A stretch of DNA of 64,000 nt, taken from an uncultured Lachnospiraceae bacterium (GTDB taxonomy: Bacteria > Bacillota > Clostridia > Lachnospirales > Lachnospiraceae). Under the pieces are notes generated by a model. That model did not search any database. It had not been told where the DNA came from and saw only the letters and a program-made list of their open reading frames with translations. Location: positions 117,003-181,002 of the forward strand of contig CALWOX010000006.1 of the NCBI GenBank assembly GCA_944383265.1, written 5' to 3'. Positions 45,169-55,299 of this stretch are shown in pieces. The position numbers were made by a program, and so were the translations under genes. Within the stretch, counting starts at the first letter, position 1; each line of letters begins with the position of its first letter.

Positions 45169-47151
45169 ATGAATTCAACAGATACAAGATCCGTAAATGC
45201 CATAAGGGTCCTTTCTGCAGATATGATCCAGAAGGCAAATTCGGGACATCCGGGACTTCCCCTCGGCTCCGCGGCTATGGCCTATGAGCTTTGGGCTCAT
45301 CATATGTCCCACAATCCCAAGAATCCCAAGTGGATAAACAGGGACAGATTTATACTCTCGGGCGGACATGGCTCCGCCATGCTCTACTCACTTCTGCATC
45401 TTTTCGGCTACGGCCTTACCTTAGATGACTTAAAGAGCTTCCGTCAGCTGGACAGCCTTACTCCGGGACATCCCGAATACGGACATACAGTAGGCGTGGA
45501 GGCGACCACAGGACCTCTCGGAGCCGGAATGGCTATGGCTGTAGGAATGGCTATGGCAGAGGCTCATCTCTCGGCTGAATTCAACAAGGACGGATACAAT
45601 GTTATAGACCATTACACCTTCGTGCTTGGCGGAGACGGATGTCTTGAGGAGGGAATCAACTACGAGGCATTCTCAACAGCGGGAACACTTGGCCTTTCAA
45701 AGCTTATAGTTTTATATGACAGCAATAAGATTTCAATCGAAGGAAACACAGATATTGCCTTTACTGAGGATGTAACCGAAAGAATGAAGGCCATGGGCTT
45801 CCAGACCTTAGATGTTGCCGACGGAAACGACCTTGAGGCAATAGGCAAGGCCATAGAGGAGGCAAAGGCTGATAAGGAGAGGCCTTCCTTTATCACCGTA
45901 CATACAAAGATAGGCTTCGGTTCACCCAAGGAGGGAATGGCTTCAGCTCACGGCGAGCCCCTCGGAGAAGAAAACATACTTATAATGAAGAAGAATCTCG
46001 CATGGGATTCTGAGGAGCCCTTCTTTGTACCCGATGACGTTTATGCAAATTATAAGAATCTCACCGAGGCGCTTTCCGAGAAGGAAGCAAAGTGGAACGA
46101 GCTCTTCGGAGAGTACTGCAAAAAGTTCCCCGAGATGAAGGCAAAATGGGACAGCTACTTCTGCGATGACGCCACAAAGCTTTACGATGATGAGGAATAC
46201 TGGAGCTATGAGGACAAACCCCAGGCCACCAGAAATATATCAGGAGACATAATCAACAAGCTTAAGGACAGATTCGAGAACCTTATCGGAGGCTCAGCGG
46301 ACCTTGCTCCTTCAAATAAGACAAATATGAAGGGAGCGGGAGATTTCTCAAAGGACAATTACAGCGGAAGGAACCTTCACTTCGGAATCAGAGAGCTTGC
46401 CATGACCGCCGAGACAAACGGAATACTCCTTCACGGAGGCCTGAGAGCATACTGCTCGACCTTCTTTGTATTCAGTGATTACATGAAGCCCATGATAAGA
46501 CTCGCTTCTCTCATGAAGCTTCCCGCAATATATGTCCTTACCCATGACAGCATAGGAGTCGGAGAGGACGGTCCCACTCATGAGCCCATAGAGCAGGCTG
46601 CTCAGCTTCGTTCAACACCTTATGTACACTTATGGAGGCCTGCGGACTATACAGAGACAGCTGCCGCATGGTATAACGCTATGAATTCCGAGGGACATCC
46701 CACAGCCCTTGCTCTTACAAGACAGAACCTTCCTCAGCTTGCAAATTCCACAAAGGAGGGAGCTTTAAAGGGAGGATATATCATAGAGGATTCTGCAAAG
46801 GCTGAGCCCGATGTTATACTTATCGCCACAGGTTCCGAGGTAAGCCTTGCTATAGACGCGAAGGCTGAGCTTGTGAAGGACGGAATAGACGCGAGAGTAG
46901 TATCAATGCCCTGCATGGATATATTTGAGGAGCAGACCGAGGAATACAAGGAGTCAGTCCTTCCCAAGAACGTGAGAAAGAGAGTCGCTGTAGAGGCACT
47001 TTCCGATTTCGGATGGGGCAAGTACACAGGACTTGACGGAGCAGTGGTAAGCATGCACGGCTTCGGAGCTTCGGCACCTGCCGATAAGCTCTTCAAAAAG
47101 TTCGGCTTTACAGTGGAGAATGTTGTAAATACAGTTAAGTCCATTATGTAA
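45169..47151 (+). CDS. tkt: Transketolase
   Basis: A thiamine-diphosphate enzyme of the non-oxidative pentose phosphate pathway. The 660-residue protein has ANSGHPGLPLGSA, the ThDP motif GGDGCLEEGINYEA, TKIGFGSPKEGMASAHGEPLG, RNLHFGIRELAM with the catalytic Glu, and THDSIGVGEDGPTHEPIEQ. GGGAGG precedes the ATG. It opens a run of carbon-metabolism genes (pgi, fba). Confidence 0.97.
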   Translation: MNSTDTRSVNAIRVLSADMIQKANSGHPGLPLGSAAMAYELWAHHMSHNPKNPKWINRDRFILSGGHGSAMLYSLLHLFGYGLTLDDLKSFRQLDSLTPGHPEYGHTVGVEATTGPLGAGMAMAVGMAMAEAHLSAEFNKDGYNVIDHYTFVLGGDGCLEEGINYEAFSTAGTLGLSKLIVLYDSNKISIEGNTDIAFTEDVTERMKAMGFQTLDVADGNDLEAIGKAIEEAKADKERPSFITVHTKIGFGSPKEGMASAHGEPLGEENILIMKKNLAWDSEEPFFVPDDVYANYKNLTEALSEKEAKWNELFGEYCKKFPEMKAKWDSYFCDDATKLYDDEEYWSYEDKPQATRNISGDIINKLKDRFENLIGGSADLAPSNKTNMKGAGDFSKDNYSGRNLHFGIRELAMTAETNGILLHGGLRAYCSTFFVFSDYMKPMIRLASLMKLPAIYVLTHDSIGVGEDGPTHEPIEQAAQLRSTPYVHLWRPADYTETAAAWYNAMNSEGHPTALALTRQNLPQLANSTKEGALKGGYIIEDSAKAEPDVILIATGSEVSLAIDAKAELVKDGIDARVVSMPCMDIFEEQTEEYKESVLPKNVRKRVAVEALSDFGWGKYTGLDGAVVSMHGFGASAPADKLFKKFGFTVENVVNTVKSIM

Positions 47152-47207
47152 AATTTCCAAAGTCATAAATGACAATATGTAAGATTTCCAAAGCTGTAAA
47201 TGACAAG
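47146..47207 (+). repeat. Two tandem 31-base repeats spanning the tkt stop codon
   Basis: Unit 1 (47146-47176) and unit 2 (47177-47207) are both ATGTAA.ATTTCCAAAG.....AATGACAA. with few differences, and a decayed third unit (CTGTAAAAATTATATAAGGACAAG) follows. The first unit includes the last codon and stop of tkt. Short period and clean boundaries suggest slippage duplication. Confidence 0.7.
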
Positions 47208-47258
47208 CTGTAAAAATTATATAAGGACAAGCTATAAATTATAAAAGAAGGTAAAAAT

Positions 47259-48605
47259 ATGAACAGAGTAAACCTTAACTATTCAAAGCTCGCAGGCTTT
47301 GTGAGCGAAGACGAAATAAAAAATTTCAAGGCATTGACAGAGACAGCAAGAGACATACTTGTAAATAAGACAGGTGCGGGAAATGATTTTCTCGGCTGGA
47401 TAGACCTTCCTGTAGACTATGACAAGGATGAGTTTGCAAGGATAAAGAAGGCCGCCGAGAAGATTCAGTCTGATTCAGAAGTGCTTGTTGTGGTCGGAAT
47501 CGGAGGTTCATATCTCGGAGCCCGCGCCGCGATAGAATTCCTCACAAACTCCTTCTTCAACACACTTACAAAGGAAGACAGGAAATATCCTCAGGTATTC
47601 TTTGCGGGAAATTCCATAAGCTCAAAATATTTGAAAGACCTCCTTGGAGTTATAGGAGACAGAGATTTCTCCATAAACATCATCTCAAAGTCGGGAACTA
47701 CCACAGAGCCCGCCATCGCCTTCAGAGTGCTTAAGGAAAAGCTCATTGAAAAGTACGGTGAGAAGGAAGCTGCAAAGAGGATATACGCTACTACAGACAA
47801 GGCCCGCGGAGCATTAAAGAAGCTTGCCGATGAGGAGGGCTACGAGGAGTTCGTTGTTCCTGATGATGTAGGAGGAAGATATTCAGTGCTTACAGCTGTA
47901 GGACTCCTTCCCATAGCTGTTGCAGGCTGCGATATAGACAAGCTCATGGAGGGAGCCGCTTCCATGAGAAAGCTCTGCCTTGAGAATGCTTACGAGGAAA
48001 ATGACGCCCTCCTTTATGCCGCATTGAGGAACATACTCCACAGAAAAGGAAAGATGATAGAGATCACCGCAAACTACGAGCCGAGCCTTCACTACATCTC
48101 AGAGTGGTGGAAGCAGCTCTACGGAGAGTCCGAGGGCAAGGATCAGAGAGGAATATTCCCCGCATCCGTAGACCTTACAACAGACCTTCATTCAATGGGA
48201 CAGTTCATTCAGGACGGCTCACGCATACTTATGGAGACAGTCCTTAACGTTGAAGAGAGCCCTGAGACCATAGTCCTTAAGGAAGAAAAGGTCGATACAG
48301 ACGGAATGAATTACCTCAAGGGAAAGACCGTTGACTTCGTAAACAAGTCCGCAATGAACGGAACAGTGCTTGCCCATACCGACGGAAGCGTTCCCAACAT
48401 GATAATAAATATCCCTGAGGAGAACGAGTATTATCTCGGACAGCTCTTCTACTTCTATGAGTTCGCCTGCGGCGTGAGCGGATATATACTCGGAGTAAAT
48501 CCCTTCAATCAGCCAGGCGTTGAGAGCTACAAGAAGAACATGTTCGCTCTCTTGGGAAAGCCCGGATACGAGGAGCTTTCAGAGGAGCTCAAGAAAAGAC
48601 TTTAA
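47259..48605 (+). CDS. pgi: Glucose-6-phosphate isomerase
   Basis: Interconverts glucose-6-phosphate and fructose-6-phosphate, feeding glycolysis and the sugar nucleotides used by the glycan genes. The 448-residue protein is the shorter Firmicute form, with [34 protein letters not shown], the [19 protein letters not shown] block, and the C-terminal [17 protein letters not shown] with the active-site Lys. It begins 107 bases after tkt behind AAGAAGGT. Confidence 0.96.
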   Translation: MNRVNLNYSKLAGFVSEDEIKNFKALTETARDILVNKTGAGNDFLGWIDLPVDYDKDEFARIKKAAEKIQSDSEVLVVVGIGGSYLGARAAIEFLTNSFFNTLTKEDRKYPQVFFAGNSISSKYLKDLLGVIGDRDFSINIISKSGTTTEPAIAFRVLKEKLIEKYGEKEAAKRIYATTDKARGALKKLADEEGYEEFVVPDDVGGRYSVLTAVGLLPIAVAGCDIDKLMEGAASMRKLCLENAYEENDALLYAALRNILHRKGKMIEITANYEPSLHYISEWWKQLYGESEGKDQRGIFPASVDLTTDLHSMGQFIQDGSRILMETVLNVEESPETIVLKEEKVDTDGMNYLKGKTVDFVNKSAMNGTVLAHTDGSVPNMIINIPEENEYYLGQLFYFYEFACGVSGYILGVNPFNQPGVESYKKNMFALLGKPGYEELSEELKKRL

Positions 48606-48614
48606 AAACGGATG

Positions 48615-48643
48615 TTGTCGCAGCGTGATATTTGATGTATAAT
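48615..48643 (+). promoter_or_regulatory. Promoter of fba
   Basis: TTGTCG (48615-48620), 17 bases and a perfect TATAAT (48638-48643), 57 bases before the fba ATG. Confidence 0.6.
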
Positions 48644-48700
48644 GAACAATCGTTAAAAAAGTTTTTAATATAATCAAATCAAAATCAGGAGGTAGACTTT

Positions 48701-49573
48701 ATGTCAAGACTTGTTCCGGCAAAAGAAATGCTTGATAAAGCCCTTGCGGGAAAGTATGCTATAGGCCACTTTAACATCAACAACCTTGAGTGGACAAAGG
48801 CTGTTCTCACAGAGGCTCAGGAGTTGAATACAGCTGTGATCCTCGGAGTTTCCGAGGGAGCAGGCAAATATATGTGCGGCTTCAATACAGTTGCCGCTAT
48901 GGTAAATGCCATGATGGAGACTTTGGATATAACTGTCCCCGTTGCCCTTCACCTTGATCACGGCTCATATGAGGGATGCTTAAAGTGTATAGAGGCAGGC
49001 TTTTCATCAATAATGTTTGACGGATCACACCTTCCTATAGATGAAAACATAGAGAAGACAAAGGAGCTCGTAAAGCTTGCTCACGACCACGGAATGTCAA
49101 TAGAGGCCGAGGTAGGAGCTATCGGAGGCGAGGAAGACGGAGTAGTGGGAGCGGGAGAGTGCGCTGATCCCGAGGAGTGTGAGAGGATCGCATCTCTCGG
49201 AGTTGACTTCCTTGCAGCGGGAATCGGAAACATCCACGGAGTATATCCTCCCAACTGGAAGGGACTTTCATTTGAGACTCTTGCAGCTGTAAAGGAAAAG
49301 ATAGGTGAGCTTCCCCTCGTCCTTCACGGAGGAACAGGAATCCCCACAGACCAGATAAAGAAGGCTATCTCTCTCGGAGTTTCAAAAATCAACGTAAACA
49401 CCGAGTGCCAGCTTGCATTCGCTGCAGCTACAAGAGAGTACATCGAGGCCGGCAAGGACAGAGAAGGAAAGGGCTTTGACCCTCGTAAGCTCTTAAAGCC
49501 CGGCACAGAGGCTATTATGGCTACTGTTAAGGAGAAGTGCGAGATCTTCGGAAGCATCAACTCCGCAAAATAA
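48701..49573 (+). CDS. fba: Class II fructose-1,6-bisphosphate aldolase
   Basis: A zinc-dependent aldolase cleaving fructose-1,6-bisphosphate. The 290-residue protein has YAIGHFNINNLEWTKAV, the zinc motif VALHLDHGSYEGCLKCI, FSSIMFDGSHLP, VEAEVGAIGGEEDG-type loop, LVLHGGTGIP with a zinc His, and INVNTECQLAF. AGGAGGT precedes the start, and a hairpin terminator follows. Confidence 0.96.
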   Translation: MSRLVPAKEMLDKALAGKYAIGHFNINNLEWTKAVLTEAQELNTAVILGVSEGAGKYMCGFNTVAAMVNAMMETLDITVPVALHLDHGSYEGCLKCIEAGFSSIMFDGSHLPIDENIEKTKELVKLAHDHGMSIEAEVGAIGGEEDGVVGAGECADPEECERIASLGVDFLAAGIGNIHGVYPPNWKGLSFETLAAVKEKIGELPLVLHGGTGIPTDQIKKAISLGVSKINVNTECQLAFAAATREYIEAGKDREGKGFDPRKLLKPGTEAIMATVKEKCEIFGSINSAK

Positions 49574-49594
49574 TTAAAAAATAAATTGAATTTG

Positions 49595-49645
49595 GCGGAA
49601 ATCATACCTGTATCATACTTTTTGCGGGTATGATTTTCCGCTTAT
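49595..49645 (+). terminator. Terminator after fba
   Basis: GCGGAAATCATACC (49595-49608) pairs with GGTATGATTTTCCGC (49627-49641) with a one-base bulge, followed by a T-rich TTATTTC. Confidence 0.65.
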
Positions 49646-49691
49646 TTCTGTTTGATATCCATATATAATATTAAGGAAAGGATACCTGAAT

Positions 49692-51809
49692 ATGCCGGGA
49701 AAAAATATGATTGACGAGATCTTCGGCTGCGATGTCTTCTCACGCAAGGTAATGAGAGAAAGGCTCCCTGAGGATGTATATAAGAAATTGATAAAGACCA
49801 TAGAGGACGGAACCGAGCTTAAGCCCGAGATAGCGGGGATCGTGGCTGAGGCCATGAAGAACTGGGCTGTTGAGCACGGTGCTACCCACTTTACCCACTG
49901 GTTCCAGCCCCTGACAGGAGTTACAGCGGAAAAGCACGACTCCTTCATTTCGGGAGTCGATGACGACGGACAGGCTATACTCAAGTTCTCCGGAAAAGAG
50001 CTTATAAAGGGAGAGGCTGACGCATCCTCATTCCCCTCAGGCGGACTCAGAGCGACCTTTGAGGCGAGAGGCTACACAGCATGGGATTGCACCTCCCCCG
50101 CATTCTTGAGAGAGGACGCCATAGGCGTGACTCTTTGCATACCCACAGCCTTCTGCTCATATACAGGAGACGCCCTCGACAAGAAAACTCCTCTCTTAAA
50201 GTCAATGCAGGCGGTAAACGACCAGGCATTAAGGCTCATAAGGCTTTTCGGAAACACCACATCAAAGAGAGTTACGGCACAGGTAGGCCCCGAGCAGGAG
50301 TACTTCCTTATAGATAAGGAAAAATATCTTAAGAGAAAGGATCTCATTTATACAGGAAGGACCCTCTTTGGCGCGAACCCCGCCAAGGGACAGGAGCTTG
50401 ATGACCATTACTACGGCCCTATCAGAGAGAGAGTCGGAGCCTTCATGGATGAGGTCAATCATGAGCTCTGGAAGCTCGGCGTAACAGCCACCACCCAGCA
50501 CAATGAGGCGGCTCCCGCCCAGCATGAGCTGGCTCCCATATATGCGGAGTGCAACCTTGCGGTGGACCACAACCAGATAATAATGGAGACCTTAAAGAAG
50601 GTCGCCAACAGACACGGCCTTGCGTGCCTCCTTCACGAGAAGCCCTTCGCGGGAGTAAACGGTTCAGGAAAGCACAACAACTGGTCCCTCTCCACCGATG
50701 ACGGAATAAATCTCATGAGCCCCGGAGAGACACCTCATGAAAATATCCAGTTCCTTCTTATACTTGCATGTATGCTCTCGGCTGTAGATAAGCACGCTGA
50801 CCTTCTCAGGATGTCTGCGGCAAATGTCGGAAACGAGCAGCGTCTCGGAGGCTATGAGGCTCCGCCCGCAGTTATCTCTGTGTTTGTCGGAGAGCAGCTT
50901 GAGGACGTTATAGAGCAGCTTACCTCAACAGGCGAGGCTACTCACAGCAAGCAGGGAGGCGTATTCACTACAGGTGTAAGGAATCTTCCCGACTTTGACA
51001 AGGACGCCACAGACAGAAACAGGACTTCGCCCTTTGCCTTCACCGGAAATAAATTCGAGTTCAGGATGGTGGGCTCCTCGGATTCCATATCATCCGCAAA
51101 TACAACACTTAACACTATTGCCGCAGAGGCCTTTAGGGACGCTGCGGACGAGCTTGAAAAGGCCGAGGATTTCAATCTCTGTGTGCATGACCTTATAAAG
51201 AGGCTTCTCAGAGAGCACAGAAGGATAGTATTTAACGGCAACGGATACGCAAAGGAATGGGAGGAGGAGGCCGAAAGAAGAGGCCTTCCCAATATCAAGT
51301 CTATGGTAGACGCCATTCCCGCCCTTGTGACCGAGAAGTCAAAGAAGCTCTTCGGAGAGTTCGGCGTGTTTACGGAGAGAGAGCTTGAGTCCAGAGCCGA
51401 GGTCGAGTACGACATATACAGCAAGGCTATAAATATAGAAGCAAAGAGCATGGTAAACATTGCCGGAAAGCAGATAATCCCTGCAGTATCCGAGTATATA
51501 GGCGCGGTAGCAGGAAATATGAACGAGATCAGAAAGGCCTGCCCTCTTGCGGACGTCACCGTACAGACAAAGCTCATAGAAAGATGCAGCGAGCTCCTTA
51601 CTCAGATGTATGAGGCAAGAGAAGAGCTCATAGCCGCGAGAAAGGAAGCGAAGAAGCTTACAGACAGTAAGGAAAGAGCTAATGCTTACCATTCCAAGGT
51701 GGTCCCCGTTATGGAGAAGCTCAGGACTCCTGCTGATAAGCTCGAAATGATAGTGGACAAGAAATACTGGCCTATGCCGAGCTACGGAGACCTGATGTTC
51801 GAGGTTTAA
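49692..51809 (+). CDS. glnN: Glutamine synthetase type III
   Basis: The 705-residue length is typical of GSIII, found in Bacteroides and many Clostridia, and much longer than GSI. Signatures include [51 protein letters not shown] (metal ligands), [15 protein letters not shown] and [13 protein letters not shown]. It makes glutamine from glutamate and ammonia; glutamine in turn feeds glucosamine-phosphate synthesis for the cell wall. It stands alone between terminators, with AAGGAAAGGAT upstream. Confidence 0.96.
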   Translation: MPGKNMIDEIFGCDVFSRKVMRERLPEDVYKKLIKTIEDGTELKPEIAGIVAEAMKNWAVEHGATHFTHWFQPLTGVTAEKHDSFISGVDDDGQAILKFSGKELIKGEADASSFPSGGLRATFEARGYTAWDCTSPAFLREDAIGVTLCIPTAFCSYTGDALDKKTPLLKSMQAVNDQALRLIRLFGNTTSKRVTAQVGPEQEYFLIDKEKYLKRKDLIYTGRTLFGANPAKGQELDDHYYGPIRERVGAFMDEVNHELWKLGVTATTQHNEAAPAQHELAPIYAECNLAVDHNQIIMETLKKVANRHGLACLLHEKPFAGVNGSGKHNNWSLSTDDGINLMSPGETPHENIQFLLILACMLSAVDKHADLLRMSAANVGNEQRLGGYEAPPAVISVFVGEQLEDVIEQLTSTGEATHSKQGGVFTTGVRNLPDFDKDATDRNRTSPFAFTGNKFEFRMVGSSDSISSANTTLNTIAAEAFRDAADELEKAEDFNLCVHDLIKRLLREHRRIVFNGNGYAKEWEEEAERRGLPNIKSMVDAIPALVTEKSKKLFGEFGVFTERELESRAEVEYDIYSKAINIEAKSMVNIAGKQIIPAVSEYIGAVAGNMNEIRKACPLADVTVQTKLIERCSELLTQMYEAREELIAARKEAKKLTDSKERANAYHSKVVPVMEKLRTPADKLEMIVDKKYWPMPSYGDLMFEV

Positions 51810-51902
51810 AGAGTAAGAAAAAGTAAGACAATCCAAGATACAATTTTGACTGTAAAAATAGCTTACAGATTGAAATTTATAAGGAAAAGTTTATATAATT
51901 AA

Positions 51903-51955
51903 AAAAGAGGAAAGCTTTCGCGTGATGATACGTGAGAGATTTCCTCTTTTATTTT
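51903..51955 (+). terminator. Terminator after glnN
   Basis: AAAAGAGGAAA (51903-51913) pairs with TTTCCTCTTTT (51940-51950), with a smaller CGTG-type hairpin in the loop, followed by ATTTTG. The A and T runs on both sides mean it could act in either direction. Confidence 0.75.
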
Positions 51956-51969
51956 GTTCAAAAATATTG

Positions 51970-51975
51970 TATAAT
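51970..51975 (+). promoter_or_regulatory. -10 box almost touching the start codon of the LicC/LicA fusion gene
   Basis: A perfect TATAAT lies eight bases before the ATG at 51984, with only a poor -35 (TTTTAT near 51947). Transcription would start within a few bases of the ATG and no ribosome site exists, so the mRNA may be leaderless. Confidence 0.5.
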
Positions 51976-51983
51976 CCGAAATT

Positions 51984-53882
51984 ATGAACAGAAAAGTAAT
52001 TTTATTAAGGACAATAACAGAACATCCGGGAATTACACAGAGAGAGCTTGCAAGGCTTTTGGGGCTTTCTTTGGGTGCGGTAAACGGACTTTTTAAGGAA
52101 TGCATAGCCGAGGGCTATATTGCGGGAGGAGACAAGAGAGAGGTCACTGCAGAGGGCTTCGCTTTTTTGGAGAACTTTAAGGTGGACAGAGCTCTCGTCC
52201 TTGCGGCGGGCTTCGGCTCGAGATTTGTGCCTATCACCTATGAGATGCCGAAGGGAATGATAAAGGTATTCGGCGAGAGGATGATAGACAGACAGATAGA
52301 GCAGTTGCGTAAAGCGGGAGTTACCGATATAACCGTCGTAGTAGGATATATGAAGGAAAAATTTGAATATTTAAGAGACAAGTACGGCGTAAAGCTCCTT
52401 TATAATCCCGAGTATACCTCAAAGAATAACCTCGCTACCATATGGCATGCGAGGGAGCTGCTTTACGGAAAGAATTGCTACATCCTTAGCTCGGACAACT
52501 GGATCAGAGAAAATATCTACCATAAATATGAAGGCGGAGCATGGTACTCGGCAGCCTTCTCCGAGGGAGACACCGGAGAATGGATAATAAAGACCAACAA
52601 GAAGGGCCGAATAACAGACGTAATGGAGGGCGGCAGAAATTCGTGGTATATGTATGGGCCCGCTTATTTTTCAAAGGAATTTTCCGAGAAATTCTTGCCT
52701 GTCCTTGAGCGCTATTATGAAATACCGGGAACGGAGCAGTTCTACTGGGAAAATGTGCTCATGGATATGCTTAACGGCCTTGCCGGAAAGCGCATAACAG
52801 CATACTTCGGACATGTGAAGGAGGCGGAGAACTGCTCTGACATAGAGATGTACATAAATCCTCAGCCCGAAAATATGGTGTATGAGTTTGAAAACCTTGA
52901 GGAGCTGAGAAGCTTTGACGAGAGCTACAGAGAGGATTCGGGCTCGGAGGCTATGAAGCTTGTAAGCAGCGTATTTAAAGTTCCTGAATCTGATATCATG
53001 AAGATACGCTGTCTTAAGTCGGGAATGACCAACAAGTCATGGCTCTTTTCCGTGGAGGGAAAGCAGTACATATGCAGGATCCCCGGAGAGGGAACGGAAA
53101 AACTCATAAACCGCAGGGAGGAGGCCGCCGTATACGAGGCCATAAAGGATACAGGCATTACGGAAAGGCTTGTATACCTCGACCCTGAAACAGGCTACAA
53201 GATATCCCGATACTATGAGGGCTCAAGGAATGCCGATGCGAGAAATATCGCGGATGTAAAGGCATGCATGACAAAGCTTAAGGAGCTCCATGAGAGCGGC
53301 CTTACAGTGCCCCATTGCTTTGATATAGAAGAAAAGATACGCTTTTATGTGGGACTTTGTGAGGAAAACAAGGCAAAGGGCTCTGAGTCAGCCATACCCT
53401 TTGAGGACTTCCCCGAGGTATACAAAGAGGAACTTGAACTCTGTCATTACCTCAGGATGGCCGACAGGAAAAAGACCATCGCCCATATCGACTCCGTGCC
53501 TGACAATTTTATCTTTCTTGAGGGCGCTGATGTATCTGAGACAGAGAGAGACTTAAGTCGAATAAAGCTCATCGATTGGGAATACTGCGGAATGTGCGAT
53601 CCTCTTATAGATGTGGGGATGTTCATTATATATTCTTATATGAACGAGAGAGAGGCGGAGGATCTTATAAGGATATATCTGGGACGAGAGGCGGACACCG
53701 ATGAGCTCGCTGTAATATATTCCTACATAGCCCTCGGAGGCTTCCTCTGGGCATTATGGGGAGTATATAAGGAAAGCCTCGGGGTCACATTTGGGGATTA
53801 CACCTTAAAAATGTACAGATATGCCAAGGATTATTATAAAAAGGCAGCGCCCCTTTGGAAAAAATTAAGCAATCGCCTCTAA
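51984..53882 (+). CDS. HTH domain fused to phosphocholine cytidylyltransferase (LicC) and choline kinase (LicA)
   Basis: Three domains are visible in 632 residues. Residues 1-66 form a winged helix-turn-helix (GITQRELARLLGLSLGAVNGLFKECI). Residues 68-310 are a LicC-like nucleotidyltransferase: LVLAAGFGSRFVPIT (72-85), PKGM, VVVGYMKEKFEYLRDKYGVKLLYN and LSSDNW. Residues 320-632 are a LicA-like choline kinase with HIDSVPDNF (501-509) and IDWEYCGMCDPLIDVG (530-545). Together they would turn choline plus ATP and CTP into CDP-choline for decorating wall glycans. In pneumococcus licA and licC are separate genes. LicB (uptake) and LicD (transfer) are not in the window. An ethanolamine or similar substrate is possible. 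Confidence 0.85.
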   Translation: MNRKVILLRTITEHPGITQRELARLLGLSLGAVNGLFKECIAEGYIAGGDKREVTAEGFAFLENFKVDRALVLAAGFGSRFVPITYEMPKGMIKVFGERMIDRQIEQLRKAGVTDITVVVGYMKEKFEYLRDKYGVKLLYNPEYTSKNNLATIWHARELLYGKNCYILSSDNWIRENIYHKYEGGAWYSAAFSEGDTGEWIIKTNKKGRITDVMEGGRNSWYMYGPAYFSKEFSEKFLPVLERYYEIPGTEQFYWENVLMDMLNGLAGKRITAYFGHVKEAENCSDIEMYINPQPENMVYEFENLEELRSFDESYREDSGSEAMKLVSSVFKVPESDIMKIRCLKSGMTNKSWLFSVEGKQYICRIPGEGTEKLINRREEAAVYEAIKDTGITERLVYLDPETGYKISRYYEGSRNADARNIADVKACMTKLKELHESGLTVPHCFDIEEKIRFYVGLCEENKAKGSESAIPFEDFPEVYKEELELCHYLRMADRKKTIAHIDSVPDNFIFLEGADVSETERDLSRIKLIDWEYCGMCDPLIDVGMFIIYSYMNEREAEDLIRIYLGREADTDELAVIYSYIALGGFLWALWGVYKESLGVTFGDYTLKMYRYAKDYYKKAAPLWKKLSNRL

Positions 53883-53898
53883 TTTGTAAAGAAAAAGA

Positions 53899-53928
53899 TA
53901 TACATAAAAAAGACTGATATGCTATAGT
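53899..53928 (+). promoter_or_regulatory. Extended -10 promoter of the cell-wall-binding repeat gene
   Basis: TGCTATAGT (53920-53928) is an extended -10; TATACA 18 bases before it is a partial -35. Transcription would begin near 53935, just before the AGGAGG site. Confidence 0.5.
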
Positions 53929-53966
53929 ATATTTGACAGTTTCTATAAATATGGAGGAGGCGGGAT

Positions 53967-55142
53967 ATGAAAAAGGTTTCACATAGATTGGGGCTTATAG
54001 CCGCTCTTGCCCTCACAGCAGGCGGTATGGCCATTACTGCCTACGCAGACGGCTGGATGCAGAATCAGACCGGATACTACTATGTATATAACGGACAGGT
54101 AGTCTACAACAACTGGCTTCAGGACGGAAGCACCTACTATTATATTGACAGCACCGGGTACATGGTAAAGGGCTGGAAGCAGATAAACGGCTCATGGTAT
54201 TATTTCAGAGATAACGGAGCTATGGCCACAGGTTGGCAGCAGGTTGACGGAGAATGGTATTACCTGCAGTCCGACGGCAAGATGGTAAAGGGTTGGATAA
54301 ACTTAAACGATGCCAACGGACAGAGAAAATACTATTACCTCAAGGACTCCGGAGCCATGGCGAAGGGCTGGAGGAGCATAGACAACGCCTGGTACTATTT
54401 CCTTGACGACGGCTCTGCCGTAATAGGACAGTGGGCAAAGATAAATAACGAGTGGTACTGCTTTGGAACCGACGGCAAGATGCTCACAGGCTGGCAGCAG
54501 GCAAACGGCAGCTATTATTATCTTGACACATCCACAGGAAAGATGCTTACAGGCTGGCTCTCTGACAATACCAACAGATATTACTGTGATCCCTCAAGTG
54601 GAATCATGGCTACAGCATGGAAGCAGATAGACGGAAAGTGGTATTACTTCTCAAATGCGGGCCATATGATGACAGGATGGATAAATCTTAACGGCACATA
54701 TTATTATCTGCAGTCCGACGGAAGCATGGCAGCAAATACTACATTAAATATAGGCGGCATAAATTATACCTTTAATTCAAGCGGAGCCTATACAGGAAGT
54801 ATCTCCGCGAATACAAGCACGGGAGTATCTACGGGAGCGCCCGGAAGTGTGACAGGAGGCCCTTCGACAGGAACGAGCACTATTACTCCGGGAACCTCGG
54901 TAACTGTGGGAACAGGAGCACCCGGCAGCAGCAGTGCGCCCGGAACAGGCACTACAGGCGGAGTGATCAATATCAATTCGTCAGGAACGAATTCGGGCTA
55001 TGTGGCAAGCGGCCCGGGAGTTAGCGGCGGAACCATAACTTCAAGCGGCCCTAATACAGGAAGCCCGTCTCCCGGGAGCAGTTCATCGGGAAACTATGAC
55101 AGCTACGGAAATCTCCGTCCCGGACTTACGACAGGGCCTTGA
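53967..55142 (+). CDS. Secreted choline-binding-type repeat protein with Gly/Ser/Thr-rich tail
   Basis: A 391-residue protein with a signal peptide (about 1-27, ending AYA), then about ten CW_binding_1 repeats of the form GWxxxxGxWYYFxxxGxMxTGW to residue 265, and a low-complexity Gly/Ser/Thr/Pro tail to the end. Repeats of this type bind choline on teichoic acids in streptococci. No catalytic domain is present, so it is a surface-binding or structural protein. It sits 84 bases after the LicC/LicA fusion, which suggests a ligand-maker next to a ligand-binder. AGGAGG precedes the ATG. Confidence 0.9.
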   Translation: MKKVSHRLGLIAALALTAGGMAITAYADGWMQNQTGYYYVYNGQVVYNNWLQDGSTYYYIDSTGYMVKGWKQINGSWYYFRDNGAMATGWQQVDGEWYYLQSDGKMVKGWINLNDANGQRKYYYLKDSGAMAKGWRSIDNAWYYFLDDGSAVIGQWAKINNEWYCFGTDGKMLTGWQQANGSYYYLDTSTGKMLTGWLSDNTNRYYCDPSSGIMATAWKQIDGKWYYFSNAGHMMTGWINLNGTYYYLQSDGSMAANTTLNIGGINYTFNSSGAYTGSISANTSTGVSTGAPGSVTGGPSTGTSTITPGTSVTVGTGAPGSSSAPGTGTTGGVININSSGTNSGYVASGPGVSGGTITSSGPNTGSPSPGSSSSGNYDSYGNLRPGLTTGP

Positions 55143-55190
55143 TCTGATGCAATATAAAGCAAATATATGAGAATACAAAAATAAAATGAT

Positions 55191-55226
55191 AAAGGCGAAG
55201 GTCTGAAAAGGCTTTCGCCTTTACTT
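55191..55226 (+). terminator. Terminator after the repeat protein gene
   Basis: AAAGGCGAA (55191-55199) pairs with TTCGCCTTT (55214-55222). The T-run after it is short. Confidence 0.7.
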
Positions 55227-55299
55227 ATACTTATAGGTATAATCTCACACAAAATAAGAATATATTCATCAGAAACATGGAAAATATTAATAAATCGTG

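Noticed and set aside
47152..47258. Terminator between tkt and pgi
   Set aside because: The gap holds direct repeats, not an inverted repeat with a T-run.
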